DNA of 61,825 nt from Bacteroidota bacterium. Lineage in GTDB: Bacteria > Bacteroidota > Bacteroidia > Chitinophagales > Chitinophagaceae. A model generated the notes under the pieces. It was not told where the DNA came from. It saw only the letters and a list, made by a program, of their open reading frames with translations, and did no database searches. Positions 33,992 to 42,902 of this stretch are shown one piece after another. The stretch spans positions 1 to 61,825 of the forward strand of contig JABDFW010000009.1 of the NCBI GenBank assembly GCA_013286305.1, written 5' to 3'. Each line of letters opens with the position of its first letter. The stretch's first letter is position 1. A program made the position numbers and the translations under genes.

Positions 33992-35569
33992 CTACTGGTA
34001 ATTCTTGGCATCATTCCTCAACACCATCCCATTCCTAACGCCTGTGTGTTGCCCATCCTGCCAGGTAATTTTACCATTTACCAAAACGTATTTAAAACCG
34101 GTGGAGTACTGGTGCGGCTTTTCAAACGTTGACATGTCTTTTACCGTGTTTGCATCAAACACCACAATATCAGCGGCGTACCCTTCGCGCAGTAAACCCC
34201 TGTTGGTAAAATGAAATTTTTGGGCAGGCAGCGAGGTCATTCTCCTTATCGCTTCTTCAAGCGTAATAACATGGTCTTCCCTTACGTACTTAGCCAATAC
34301 CCTTGCATTGGTGCCATACCCGCGCGGGTGTGGCGAGCCCACATTAAACTGGCGTATGCTTGCATCGCTTACAAACATATCATAAGGGTATTGCATAATA
34401 AATTTTACATCTTCTTCACTCATGCCGTGAAACACCATGCCTGCGTCATCTTTCATCACCATATCAATCACCGTTTGCGCTTCTGATCTGTCGTTGTGTT
34501 TTCTTTTCCACACAAGGTTTATCTCTTCAATGCTTTTGCCATTTAGGGTTGTATCAGGTTTATAGTAGGCCACCACGGCATAGTTAAAGTGGTTGAGTTT
34601 CCTGTTGTGAAGATGTGCGAGCATATCATCTATCACTTTCTTTTTTATTTCGGGTTTATTCAAACGCGCTATCATCGAATCTTTGCTATCGGCCAACACC
34701 CAGTCAGGTAACAATGTGCTTAACGATGTGCTGCTGGCGGTGTAAGGGTATTGGTCAATCGTTACATCAAGCCCTTCTTCCCTTGCCTTTATAACCATGG
34801 GCAACGTTTCTTTGCTGCGGCCCCAGTTGTTTTGCCCGCCTACTTTAAAATGAGATATTTCTACGGGTATATTCGCCAGCCGGCCAATATTAATGGCTTC
34901 GGCAATAGCCTCTGTTACGCTATCACCTTCATTGCGCATGTGCGTGGTATAAACACCATTATATTTTGCTGCTTCTTTTGCAAGCGCTACAACTTCATCT
35001 GTTTTTGCATACGTACCGGGAATATAAATAAGCCCGGTTGATAGCCCCACGGCACCATCCTGCATTGCCTTATCAACAATGTCTTTCATTTTCTCCAGTT
35101 CGTCAGTTGTCGGTTCGCGGTCCGCTTTGCCCATCACTGCTTTTCGCACATCGTTATGGCCTATAAGTGATGCCGCATTTATTGAAAGATGCAAGCTATC
35201 CAACATCAAAAAATAGGCACCCAGGTCAACCCTCGATATGCCGCAATTGCCCGTTATAACGGTAGTTACACCATCTGCAATAAAATTGGTGGCGTAAGGG
35301 TTTTTTACTTCATCATCTTCAATATGCGTATGCACATCAATAAACCCGGGTGCTATAACAAGCCCTGTTGCATCAAGTATTTGTTTGGCCGGCAGGTAAA
35401 AAAGATTACCTGTTTTAAAAATCTTCCCGTCTTTAATGGCTACGTCTCCGTAAAACCACGGATTGCCTGTACCATCTATTATTTTGCCGTGCTTTATAAG
35501 TATGTCAGCGGTGTCCTGTGCTTTAGCCTTGAAGGAGAACAATAACAATAGACAAAAAAGATATTTCAT
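33992..35569 (-). CDS. N-acyl-D-amino-acid deacylase / D-aminoacylase family amidohydrolase, secreted
   Basis: A 525-residue amidohydrolase with a signal peptide (MKYLFCLLLLFSFKAKAQ). FIDVHTHIEDDE gives the first metal ligands His80 and His82. GVTTVITGNCGISRV supplies the conserved Cys of D-aminoacylases, and YTTHMRNEGDSV and VEISHFKVGG supply further His ligands. HPRGYGTNARVL is the C-terminal family signature. Such enzymes release D-amino acids from N-acyl-D-amino acids. Export and the neighbouring peptidases suggest a joint role in scavenging peptides or peptidoglycan fragments. Confidence 0.9.
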   Translation of the reverse strand: MKYLFCLLLLFSFKAKAQDTADILIKHGKIIDGTGNPWFYGDVAIKDGKIFKTGNLFYLPAKQILDATGLVIAPGFIDVHTHIEDDEVKNPYATNFIADGVTTVITGNCGISRVDLGAYFLMLDSLHLSINAASLIGHNDVRKAVMGKADREPTTDELEKMKDIVDKAMQDGAVGLSTGLIYIPGTYAKTDEVVALAKEAAKYNGVYTTHMRNEGDSVTEAIAEAINIGRLANIPVEISHFKVGGQNNWGRSKETLPMVIKAREEGLDVTIDQYPYTASSTSLSTLLPDWVLADSKDSMIARLNKPEIKKKVIDDMLAHLHNRKLNHFNYAVVAYYKPDTTLNGKSIEEINLVWKRKHNDRSEAQTVIDMVMKDDAGMVFHGMSEEDVKFIMQYPYDMFVSDASIRQFNVGSPHPRGYGTNARVLAKYVREDHVITLEEAIRRMTSLPAQKFHFTNRGLLREGYAADIVVFDANTVKDMSTFEKPHQYSTGFKYVLVNGKITWQDGQHTGVRNGMVLRNDAKNYQ

Positions 35570-35647
35570 TGGATTAAGGTAAGGAATGTTATTGTAAAGA
35601 AATGAGGAAGTTATTACGCACTCACAAATATAATTGCAAATTAAACA

Positions 35648-35697
35648 AACAGGTGTTTACATAAGAACCCGTAAAAGTTCTTACGTAAACACCTGTT
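35648..35697. repeat. 21-base-stem hairpin
   Basis: AACAGGTGTTTACATAAGAAC (35648-35668 plus one) pairs with 35677-35697 with a single mismatch and an 8-base loop. A smaller hairpin, GCGCTGT-GGTAA-ACAGCGC (35701-35719), adjoins it. On the minus strand they follow a tiny lipoprotein gene, but no strong T-run follows, so a terminator role is only possible. Confidence 0.6.
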
Positions 35698-35744
35698 ATT
35701 GCGCTGTGGTAAACAGCGCAACTTTAATAAACTACAGTTATTAT

Positions 35745-35876
35745 TTATGGTGCCGGCGGTGGCCTAACTCCTGACGGCGGCGCCGGATGCGGCGGCACCT
35801 TTACAAATACTTCGCAACTGGTTGTGGCCATTGCAAGCACTGTAATAAGAATCGCTATGTTAATTATCTTTTTCAT
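35745..35876 (-). CDS. Tiny proline-rich lipoprotein (43 residues)
   Basis: A 43-residue frame, MKKIINIAILITVLAMATTSC then EVFVKVPPHPAPP, ending RPPPAP. The signal with lipobox ATTSC gives Cys21 as the lipidation site, leaving a 23-residue mature peptide that is one-third proline. GC-rich codons in the mature part, against an AT-rich surround, support it as coding. A similar-sized lipoprotein gene lies 268 bases upstream on the same strand. Function unknown. Confidence 0.65.
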   Translation of the reverse strand: MKKIINIAILITVLAMATTSCEVFVKVPPHPAPPSGVRPPPAP

Positions 35877-36074
35877 GTATTATCAAATGCAAGAAACATA
35901 CCAACACGGCCAGCTAAAAAACCTAAAAGCCAAAAGCCCATGCCAACACCTCACCTTTTATTGCAATAATACCTGCATACTTGCCCACTTTAATGGAACC
36001 CGTTTTATCTTTTAATCTAATAATGCAGGCAGCACCACCGTGCATGGCGCTATTATCACTGCATATAAAAAAAT

Positions 36075-36142
36075 ACTGTAGAAAACAATATGCAGTTATC
36101 TACAGTTATTTTTAAAGCCAGGCGCTTTTAAAACTTGCCTGG
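36075..36142 (-). terminator. Hairpins after a tiny lipoprotein gene
   Basis: CCAGGC (36118-36123) and GCCTGG (36137-36142) form a stem that starts two bases after the stop codon of the 44-residue lipoprotein; CTTTAAAAATAA follows on the minus strand. A second stem, ACTGTAGA (36075-36082) with TCTACAGT (36099-36106), lies beyond it. The rest of the gap to 35877 holds nothing recognisable. Confidence 0.4.
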
Positions 36143-36143
36143 A

Positions 36144-36278
36144 CTAACGATGATCCCCCATATGACCACGATCATCCCTGTCAGGGCCAGGCCCACGGCC
36201 GCGCCTAACGAAACAACTTGATGCCATCATTGCAATCAGCAATAAAATAATTCCGAAATTTAAAAATTTATTTTTCAT
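36144..36278 (-). CDS. Tiny Gly/Arg/Asp-rich lipoprotein (44 residues)
   Basis: A 44-residue frame, MKNKFLNFGIILLLIAMMASSC followed by FVRRGRGPGPDRDD and RGHMGDHR. The lipobox is ASSC with Cys22; the mature tail of 22 residues is rich in Arg, Gly, Asp and His. It starts ten bases after AGGT and ends at a hairpin. It resembles other very short lipoproteins of the Chitinophagaceae in design, not in sequence. Function unknown. Confidence 0.65.
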   Translation of the reverse strand: MKNKFLNFGIILLLIAMMASSCFVRRGRGPGPDRDDRGHMGDHR

Positions 36279-36388
36279 ACCTGTATAAGGCAACAAGCAT
36301 ACCAATACCTATATCACGATGTGTTCACTTGCCGATGGGAGGTTATAGAAGCGGCCATTTTTTTCGATCCGTTTCTTATTTTTCAATA

Positions 36389-37645
36389 TCAATGTATCAG
36401 GGTTACTGCTTTATCCAACTGCGGGTCATCTACAAAATTATTCCGTAAAAAAACCTGGTTGAGTGCCACTTTTATATCATAGTCGGGAGGAAACCCTTTT
36501 CCTTCATAAATATTTCCATCTATATATTTAAACATGGTGGACGAAGTATAGGCGTTACCATAATAACTGGTTGCGCCTGTTTCAATATTGGTAGTTACAT
36601 TACCAAAATTAAATGAGCCTGCATTAAAATCAGAATTAATAGTAAGCGGCCCATTAGCACCCCAGGTTGTATCGCCCACAATAGTTGTATTGGGTAATTG
36701 TTTTAATGCCATAGTAGTGATCTCTGCCATGCTCACTGATTCGCCATCGGCCAATACAACTATTGGTTTGGTATAAGCGGCAGAGCCCGCAACGGGTGTA
36801 ACAATAGCTGGCGCCCATGGTGTATAATCAAGCCTTCCGTTGCCGTTTTTAGAGCGTGTGTATCCTATGTTCAACGGGCTTGAAATAAACCTTCCAACCA
36901 AAAAGTTCAGGTCGCTTATATCGCCACCGCCATTTCCGCGCAGGTCTATAATAATGCCGCTTACTGAAGTGCTGGTTAAACTGTTGAAAAAGGTATCCAA
37001 TACTGCTTTTATTTTCCGCGACCCTCCCTGGTATTCTGCTACAAGTGCAAACTTGTTGAATGCAAAGTATTGAATATTGGTGTTGCTGATGGTACCCGTT
37101 ATAGCATACACGTTTTGGCTGGCGCTTGTAGTATCTATGCCAACAACTTTGCTGCTGAGATATAAAGAATCAATGGCGTCGGTATAATAAAAACGGCCAT
37201 CAACAGACGGGCTATATGGCGCAGTTTGAAATATATTTTCAATAAACTGTGGGTTCTTAAGCTTCCTGTCATGCGCAGGCTGAATAATGCCGCCACCGGG
37301 AAATAATGTGTAATGTGAATCAACCAGTCCGTCAACCATTGATTTAAAATAACTGATGGCGGTTATATTATCAGCAGAATCGTACAGGTTTAATTTGGTG
37401 AACAACGGCGAGTATATGCTGTGCATCCTGTCCCAGTTGGTGGTATCAATACTCCAGAACACGTAACTGTTGTTCATATTTGTCCAGAAATCTTCAAACA
37501 CCTGGCTAAAATTTCCTGAAGCTGTGCTGCCTGTTTGGTTCGCAGTGCTTATTTCTTTGTGGCATGACGAAACAAGCGTTGTTAAAATAAAAGCTGCTGC
37601 ACAAAGCAAATTGGTTGTTGATGTATAACCGGATGTTTTTCTCAT
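36389..37645 (-). CDS. S41 family peptidase, lipoprotein
   Basis: A 418-residue putative serine peptidase. The signal ends LTTLVSSCHKE (lipobox Cys). GIIIDLRGNGGGDISDLNFLVGRF is the S41 core, and VVLADGESVSMAEITTMALKQLP holds the catalytic Ser. GDTTWGANGPL follows. A PDZ domain is not obvious: the region before the core is a short C-terminal-processing-peptidase-like N-domain. It lies 45 bases after the beta-barrel gene on the same strand. Similar lipoprotein S41 enzymes are common in Bacteroidota, with unknown substrates. Confidence 0.88.
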   Translation of the reverse strand: MRKTSGYTSTTNLLCAAAFILTTLVSSCHKEISTANQTGSTASGNFSQVFEDFWTNMNNSYVFWSIDTTNWDRMHSIYSPLFTKLNLYDSADNITAISYFKSMVDGLVDSHYTLFPGGGIIQPAHDRKLKNPQFIENIFQTAPYSPSVDGRFYYTDAIDSLYLSSKVVGIDTTSASQNVYAITGTISNTNIQYFAFNKFALVAEYQGGSRKIKAVLDTFFNSLTSTSVSGIIIDLRGNGGGDISDLNFLVGRFISSPLNIGYTRSKNGNGRLDYTPWAPAIVTPVAGSAAYTKPIVVLADGESVSMAEITTMALKQLPNTTIVGDTTWGANGPLTINSDFNAGSFNFGNVTTNIETGATSYYGNAYTSSTMFKYIDGNIYEGKGFPPDYDIKVALNQVFLRNNFVDDPQLDKAVTLIH

Positions 37646-37690
37646 TCTGCAATATTTTTAATGCTTGATAATCGGGTTCTATTTCTGTTA

Positions 37691-38452
37691 TTAGTCATGT
37701 TTATGCCCTATTGTGTATAAAACGCCTAAGCTGAATATGTAGCTTTCATTATACCTCGGCACCTGTTGCGTTTCATAATTTTTCTGTTGGTCAGTAAGAG
37801 ATTCATAATAGCTTGCTTCCCCAAAAATTTGGTACATATCATTCAACTGGTAACTTATACCTGCACCTGCCAGTACACCAAGTTCAATCCGGTTATCCTT
37901 AGTAGTATTATACTGGTATTTTTCGTTATAATTATAAGGAGTGTAAACATCAAATACATTATTAGGCTGGGTGTTACTAACATTATTGGTATAGGCTGGT
38001 TGGTTAAGTATGTTTGGCATGGTGCCCATTATATGTGACGAAAGCCAATAGCCCGCATATCCACCCAGGTCAACAAAACCCCTAACGGCATTACCGCCGA
38101 AAGAAAACTGCCCCATCAAAGGCAATTGCAAATATCCGTTTGTATTGTCCTGGTAAACACCCTGGTAAAACCCTGTTCGTGCATACTCATAATTCTTTTG
38201 CATGTAGCCGGGGTTAGTTTTTATCGAAAACCAGTCTGCCACTTTGTACAATACAGGTACGCTTACATTAAAACCAGGCAAAGGGTTATACTGTGTTGAT
38301 ACAAGGTTGGAAACATTTGTAATAAGATAATTTTTATTGTATCCGCCTTCTACACCTAATGAAAATTGTGCATGGCTTTGCGCCGAACACAATAGTGCTG
38401 CCACCGCAATTAACCCACAAACAGCTTTTTGTTTTAGTTGTTTTCTTTTCAT
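37691..38452 (-). CDS. Outer membrane beta-barrel protein (PorT-like fold)
   Basis: A 253-residue protein with an N-terminal signal (CGLIAVAALLCSAQSHAQ). It continues FSLGVEGGYNKNYLITN and has alternating amphipathic strands such as GQFSFGGNAVRGFVDLGGYAGYWL and LGVLAGAGISYQLNDMYQIFGEASYYESL, ending YIFSLGVLYTIGHKHD. That is an eight-strand-type barrel of the outer membrane beta-barrel domain family. No transported substrate can be inferred. It precedes the S41 lipoprotein and may be co-transcribed with it. Confidence 0.8.
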   Translation of the reverse strand: MKRKQLKQKAVCGLIAVAALLCSAQSHAQFSLGVEGGYNKNYLITNVSNLVSTQYNPLPGFNVSVPVLYKVADWFSIKTNPGYMQKNYEYARTGFYQGVYQDNTNGYLQLPLMGQFSFGGNAVRGFVDLGGYAGYWLSSHIMGTMPNILNQPAYTNNVSNTQPNNVFDVYTPYNYNEKYQYNTTKDNRIELGVLAGAGISYQLNDMYQIFGEASYYESLTDQQKNYETQQVPRYNESYIFSLGVLYTIGHKHD

Positions 38453-38579
38453 GTGCCTGTTTTATATTTTTAAACTTTAGTACTTTCCCTCGCAGCATCT
38501 TAACTGAACTAAAACGTCAGGTACACCCTTCCGGATTACTCTGTAACAACAGTTTAAAAAAGTATTAACAATTTCAACT

Positions 38580-38604
38580 AAAAAAACCTGTACTTGCGTA
38601 CAGG
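38580..38604 (-). terminator. Rho-independent terminator after the TonB receptor
   Basis: CCTGTAC (38587-38593) and GTACAGG (38598-38604) form a perfect 7-base stem with a 4-base loop, followed on the minus strand by TTTTTTA. It lies 70 bases after the receptor stop codon. Confidence 0.75.
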
Positions 38605-38674
38605 CTTTTCAATATATCGCTTGTAGAAAAAATCGTACCCGCAAAAGGCCCGCAAGTTTTTGTATAGATAAAGA

Positions 38675-41143
38675 CTATTTATACTCAAAATCAAGCGGGA
38701 AATCCAGCTTGAATGAAATATTACGCCCCATATTATAAATACCATGAAAAGGCCTGGGGTCGTTTGGGTATGGTTCAAAATATTTTAAACGGCTTAAATG
38801 GTCCTGGTAGGCAACATTAAACAGGTTATTACCCATCACATATATGCTCACAATTTTTTTCCCGTTTTTGTTAGTGATACCTGCGCCAAAACCCGCATTA
38901 AATAAGGTATAGCCAGGCGTAGGCGTTTCGGTGTTATCAGTTAAATAAACCCTGTTTTGGGCGGCATAATAAACTACCTGCGCTTTAATGAAGCCATTGA
39001 CAATATGATGCAATTTTGAATCAAAGTCATATCTTAATTCGGATACACCATGCAGGGGCGGAATAAACGGTACATATTTGTTACTGTCTGATTGCAGTTT
39101 TGGGTCAATCCCCTTGTTTACGCCATACACCACGGATACGCTGTTCTCAAAATGAAGCGCTTTGTAAGGATGAACATCCACACTTAATTCTCCGCCATAT
39201 AAATTGGCTTTGCCCTGCTGGAATTTATAGGTTTGATTGCCTGCGACAATAACTGAATCGCCACCATTTACGCTCAGCAATCTCTGGTTAAAAATGTAAT
39301 TGGAAATGGTATTATCAAAAACGCTAAAATTAATAGCCGCATACTTTGATGTGTAGGCAAATCCAATGTCTTCCTGCAAACTAAATTCAGGTTTAAAATC
39401 AGGGTTGCCGATTTGATATAAGTTTGTTCCGGGATGCACCCCATTTGCAGATATTTCTGATATATTGGGTGCGCGGTAGCCACGGGATATATTTGCTTTT
39501 ACAGAAACTTTATCCGAAAAATTATAGGTTGCGCCTATGCTGCCGGAAGCGCCGGAAAATGTATGGCTATAATTACTGAAAGGGTGAGATGCGGCAACTG
39601 TATCTGTGCCATATACAGGCATATCAAAGCCTGTTACAGGGCTGGGTTTTGTATATAGCCCATCGTTGTTAAACACGCGGACATCATAGCGTATCCCACC
39701 CGAAATATCCAATTTATTAAATGTTTTTTTAGCCATGGCAAAAGGCCCGATGTCAAACTGGCGGTATGATGGAATAATAAAATCAGTTCCCTTAGTTACT
39801 GTATTATCCTGGTACATACCATTAACCCCAACCGTTATATCCCATCCGGCTAATTGCGGCAGGTAATATTTAATATCATATGAAAGCGTGTTTAGTTGTA
39901 AATACAACCCCGCAACATCCTGGTAAGGAACTTCCGGATGGTTGAATTCCCTTCGCACGCTTCTCTGGAACCCAATATTTATACCCAGCCGCCCTTGGCC
40001 TAAAGTGAAATTATTGGTAGAATACGCCCGGTAATTCTGCACATGCTGGTGCAAAGGAGTTATAGCATAAGAAGTTAACTCCGCGGGAGTAACGATAGGC
40101 CTGAATGTATCAGCTTCAGTAATTTGCTTAGTAAATTGCCTTGTAGTTGAATCCCTGCTTCCATCAGGTATTTCCTGCAGGTCGTCAAACAGGGAGAGGC
40201 TCAACCGGGAATAACCCCATGACCGGCGCAAGCCAAACAGCGCATTTGCGTCGGTTTCATTAAATGCCGTATTATATACCCTACCGTCAACGGGATCCTG
40301 GTAATTAGTAGCTTGCTTGTGCGATATTCTCCCCATCCATTCAAATCCATTCTTTGTTGCGCTTAGCATAGCTGAACCCCCAAACATGCCGTTGTTGGTT
40401 TGATACTCTGTGGTAACATCACCGATCATTTTCCCTTCCGGCGCCGGTGATGTTGGTATTAAATTTACTACGCCCGCCAATGCATCGGAGCCATAAGTTA
40501 AACTTGCGGGCCCTTTAATAACTTCAACCCTGTCAACCCCGTATTGATCTACCTCAATACCATGTTCATCGCCCCATTGCTGCCCTTCCTGCCTCACACC
40601 GTCGTACAGGGTTAATATCCTGTTGTAACCAAGCCCCCTGATAAATGGTTTTGACACATTGGGGCCTGTTGTAAGTGCAGTTACCCCCGGCACTTTGGCT
40701 ATAGCGTCTATAATATTAGTGATCAGGTTGGTTGTTATATAATCATGATTTATGGCAACAATAGGCACCGGGCTGTGTTTTATTTGTGTGGCTTTTGATA
40801 TACCTGTAACTACTACATCGCTCTCTTCTATAGCCTGGTCACTCAATGCAAAATCTAATTGTGTTACGCCTTTAACACTTACATCTTTTGTAACCGCTTT
40901 AAAGCCCACGTATTGTACCTGCACCAAATAGTTTCCCGCCGGTAACGACTTAAAGTGGTAATGCCCTGTTGTATCGGCTATTGTTCCTATTCTAAGATCG
41001 GGTATGTAAACACTTGCCTTGGCTAAGGGCATATTTGTTTTGCTTTCGTACACCGCTCCCGATAAAGAATTAGCTTGTGCAAAAGTTTGTTGAACAGAAA
41101 AGACTATTACCAGGAAAGATATAGTTGATATAATTGGCTTCAT
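38675..41143 (-). CDS. TonB-dependent outer membrane receptor
   Basis: An 822-residue receptor with a signal peptide (MKPIISTISFLVIVFSVQQTFAQ). A carboxypeptidase-regulatory-like domain follows (SGAVYESKTNMPLAKASVYI to about residue 100). The plug follows (VVVTGISKATQIKHSPVPI, then FIRGLGYNRILTLYDGVRQEGQQWGDEHGIE and VEVIKGPASLTYGSDALAGVVNL). The 22-strand barrel ends in a typical FKLDFPLDFEYK. The plug word GQQWGDEHGIE with its His/Asp/Glu recalls Bacteroidota receptors linked to metal uptake, and the small His/Cys-containing gene upstream agrees with that, but the substrate is an inference. Confidence 0.9.
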   Translation of the reverse strand: MKPIISTISFLVIVFSVQQTFAQANSLSGAVYESKTNMPLAKASVYIPDLRIGTIADTTGHYHFKSLPAGNYLVQVQYVGFKAVTKDVSVKGVTQLDFALSDQAIEESDVVVTGISKATQIKHSPVPIVAINHDYITTNLITNIIDAIAKVPGVTALTTGPNVSKPFIRGLGYNRILTLYDGVRQEGQQWGDEHGIEVDQYGVDRVEVIKGPASLTYGSDALAGVVNLIPTSPAPEGKMIGDVTTEYQTNNGMFGGSAMLSATKNGFEWMGRISHKQATNYQDPVDGRVYNTAFNETDANALFGLRRSWGYSRLSLSLFDDLQEIPDGSRDSTTRQFTKQITEADTFRPIVTPAELTSYAITPLHQHVQNYRAYSTNNFTLGQGRLGINIGFQRSVRREFNHPEVPYQDVAGLYLQLNTLSYDIKYYLPQLAGWDITVGVNGMYQDNTVTKGTDFIIPSYRQFDIGPFAMAKKTFNKLDISGGIRYDVRVFNNDGLYTKPSPVTGFDMPVYGTDTVAASHPFSNYSHTFSGASGSIGATYNFSDKVSVKANISRGYRAPNISEISANGVHPGTNLYQIGNPDFKPEFSLQEDIGFAYTSKYAAINFSVFDNTISNYIFNQRLLSVNGGDSVIVAGNQTYKFQQGKANLYGGELSVDVHPYKALHFENSVSVVYGVNKGIDPKLQSDSNKYVPFIPPLHGVSELRYDFDSKLHHIVNGFIKAQVVYYAAQNRVYLTDNTETPTPGYTLFNAGFGAGITNKNGKKIVSIYVMGNNLFNVAYQDHLSRLKYFEPYPNDPRPFHGIYNMGRNISFKLDFPLDFEYK

Positions 41144-41316
41144 TCTAAAAAAATTTATTAGCACACCCCATTTACCGGCGATAACTATGATTGTTTATTA
41201 TAACATTGTTATGTGTAAACAATACCTTATTAAAATGGTTAGTGGCACTTTATTACGATAACTAATAATTAATTCAAGGCCGGGGTAAACCTATATTTCA
41301 CAGTTGCAGAAGGGTT

Positions 41317-41628
41317 TTAAACAACCGGTGGCGCTTTTAAAGAGCAAAAAAGCTTATTGTAGGAAGAAAAATAAACGTGGTAAATGTTTTCAAAAATTAT
41401 CTTACTTTTTTCAGGGGCGACCAGATCAATATTTTGCGTTTCTGTCAAAGGCACTAATGCCTCATCCATACAATCGCATTGTGTTTTAAGGTTTTCGTGT
41501 GAAGATCTTGAATTACTCCCGTTAAAAACTGTGTGAAATTTATTATGCACCAATAACTGTAACCCTAACTTTTGGGTAAAAGCCAGCAGAAGGAAAAAAG
41601 CTATTATCCTTGTTGTTACACTGCGCAT
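41317..41628 (-). CDS. Small exported protein upstream of the TonB receptor
   Basis: A 103-residue protein with an N-terminal hydrophobic segment (IIAFFLLLAFTQKLGLQLLVHN). It has a middle stretch containing QCDCMDEALVPLTE, and ends CSLKAPPVV. Similar small proteins with His and Cys pairs and a final R/K-x-PP-V tail are often found directly before TonB receptors in Bacteroidota; metal binding has been guessed from the residues. It is preceded by a near-consensus promoter and lies 173 bases before the receptor. Function unknown. Confidence 0.65.
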   Translation of the reverse strand: MRSVTTRIIAFFLLLAFTQKLGLQLLVHNKFHTVFNGSNSRSSHENLKTQCDCMDEALVPLTETQNIDLVAPEKSKIIFENIYHVYFSSYNKLFCSLKAPPVV

Positions 41629-41637
41629 ATTTCAGTG

Positions 41638-41669
41638 CAAACCTACTCTATTTGCAACGCTATTGCAAA
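41638..41669 (-). promoter_or_regulatory. Near-consensus Bacteroidota promoter
   Basis: On the minus strand, TTTG (41666-41669), exactly 20 bases, then TAGGTTTG (41638-41645) matches the TTTG-N19-21-TAnnTTTG consensus in full. It ends nine bases before the ATG at 41628, so the leader would be very short. It should drive the small exported protein and perhaps the TonB receptor. Confidence 0.65.
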
Positions 41670-41744
41670 TGAAAGCCGACGGAGCAATTCCTCTTATGAA
41701 AATATTAACAGTTTGTAATACCGCACGGGTATTGCTCATACAAC

Positions 41745-41855
41745 TTAAACGTTGCCGTATTGCTTACTAAAAAGGTGGTGGGCCGCCTGCTGCATTTCGG
41801 CCATCACCACCCGGTAGTGCCTGCCTTTGTACTCAAAGGAAACATGATACCATTG
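41745..41855 (-). other. 36-codon open frame without a start codon, possible gene remnant
   Basis: On the minus strand the codons read QWYHVSFEYKGRHYRVV then MAEMQQAAHHLF and SKQYGNV before a TAA. The amino-acid order and codon choice look protein-like, yet an in-frame stop lies directly upstream. The nearest ATG (41851-41853) is one base out of frame; otherwise an internal ATG would give only 19 residues. It may be the tail of a frameshifted small gene. The remainder of 41629-42198 holds the promoter above, repeats, and nothing else recognised. Confidence 0.3.
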
Positions 41856-42001
41856 TTATTATTTAATACACTAAACTATTATTATGTAAAAACGCAGCAT
41901 AAAATTATCGCTGAAACTATAAAATGTATCGAAGAATAGGCTTTAAGCTCAAGGTTATTAGCAGAAGTAAATGGGAGGAAATACACGAAATATGAATACA
42001 C

Positions 42002-42118
42002 AAACACTCAATATTCAATATTCAATGTTCAATACCCAGTTAAAAACCTGCGAAGATTTGCAAACGACTTTTCTTCCATTGAAAATTGAGTGTTGAGTGT
42101 TGATTATTGAGTGTTTTG
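42002..42118. repeat. Inverted pair of AACACTCAAT/ATTCAAT repeats
   Basis: AAACACTCAATA (42002-42013), followed by TTCAATATTCAATGTTCAAT words, pairs with TATTGAGTGTTT (42105-42116). The latter is preceded by the complementary series ATTGAGTGTTGAGTGTTG. The two arms are about 65 bases apart and lie beyond the stop of the LytTR gene. No open frame is present. Confidence 0.65.
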
Positions 42119-42198
42119 TTTTCCCCTGTCGCAAGTTATATATCATCTGCCAACTTCTTCCCCTTAGTGTCCGAAGCATCGGATCAATGACTATTTTA

Positions 42199-42894
42199 TT
42201 ATTTCATCCATTCATCAATAAAACCAAGATAGCTTTCACTAACAGGAAGCTCAACAGAAGATATTAATTGCACCTTTTTATTTAAAACAGATCTTACTTT
42301 ATTAACTGAAACAATATAACTGCGGTGTATTCTTTTAAACTTTTCAGCAGGCAACTTTTCCAACACTTTTTTTAATGGCATTAAGGTTAAAATGGGTTTA
42401 GCGTTCATAATGTGTATTTTAATATAATCTTCCAGGCTTTCAATATAAACAATATCGTCCAGGTTTATTTTTATTACCCGGTATTCTGAACGCACAAATA
42501 GGTGTTCATTTGTGCCTTTGCCCGTGCTTTTTTTATAATTATAATACTCAATTATTTTATTAATGGCCTTTGAAAAGCGGTTAAAGTCAATTGGTTTTAA
42601 TAAATAGTCAAGGGCATCAAGCTCAAACCCTTCGTAGGCGAATTTTTTATATGCTGTGGTAAAAATAACCATTGGCTTTTTATCCAACGACCTCACCAGG
42701 TCTATACCGTTTATATCGGGCATATTAATATCAATGAACAAAAGGTCAACCGGGTTATTGCGCAGGAATTCTGCCCCGCTTATAGCATCATCAAATGTTT
42801 GCAGCAACTGCAGCTCCGGAAATCTTGAAACATATTCCTTTATTAGTTCAATTGCCGGTGGCTCATCATCAATAGCAATGCATTTTATCTGCAT
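42199..42894 (-). CDS. LytTR family response regulator
   Basis: A 231-residue two-component regulator. The receiver domain (1-120) has IAIDDEPPA, the phospho-acceptor Asp55 in LLFIDINMPD, Thr in VIFTTAYKKFA, and Lys in YLLKPIDF. The LytTR DNA-binding domain (about 135-231) contains VRSEYRVIKINLDDIVYIESLEDYIKIH and FKRIHRSYIVSVNKV. It is the cognate partner of the LytS-type kinase encoded 350 bases upstream on the same strand. Targets unknown. Confidence 0.95.
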   Translation of the reverse strand: MQIKCIAIDDEPPAIELIKEYVSRFPELQLLQTFDDAISGAEFLRNNPVDLLFIDINMPDINGIDLVRSLDKKPMVIFTTAYKKFAYEGFELDALDYLLKPIDFNRFSKAINKIIEYYNYKKSTGKGTNEHLFVRSEYRVIKINLDDIVYIESLEDYIKIHIMNAKPILTLMPLKKVLEKLPAEKFKRIHRSYIVSVNKVRSVLNKKVQLISSVELPVSESYLGFIDEWMK

Positions 42895-42902
42895 ATTATA
42901 AA

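Noticed and set aside
35787..35969. Plus-strand 60-codon frame with Cys/His pairs
   Set aside because: It is antisense to the proline-rich lipoprotein, whose signal peptide and lipobox are more convincing.
41938..42009. 23-codon plus-strand frame starting MYRRIGFKLK
   Set aside because: Too short, no promoter or context, and it runs into the repeat array; it could be chance.
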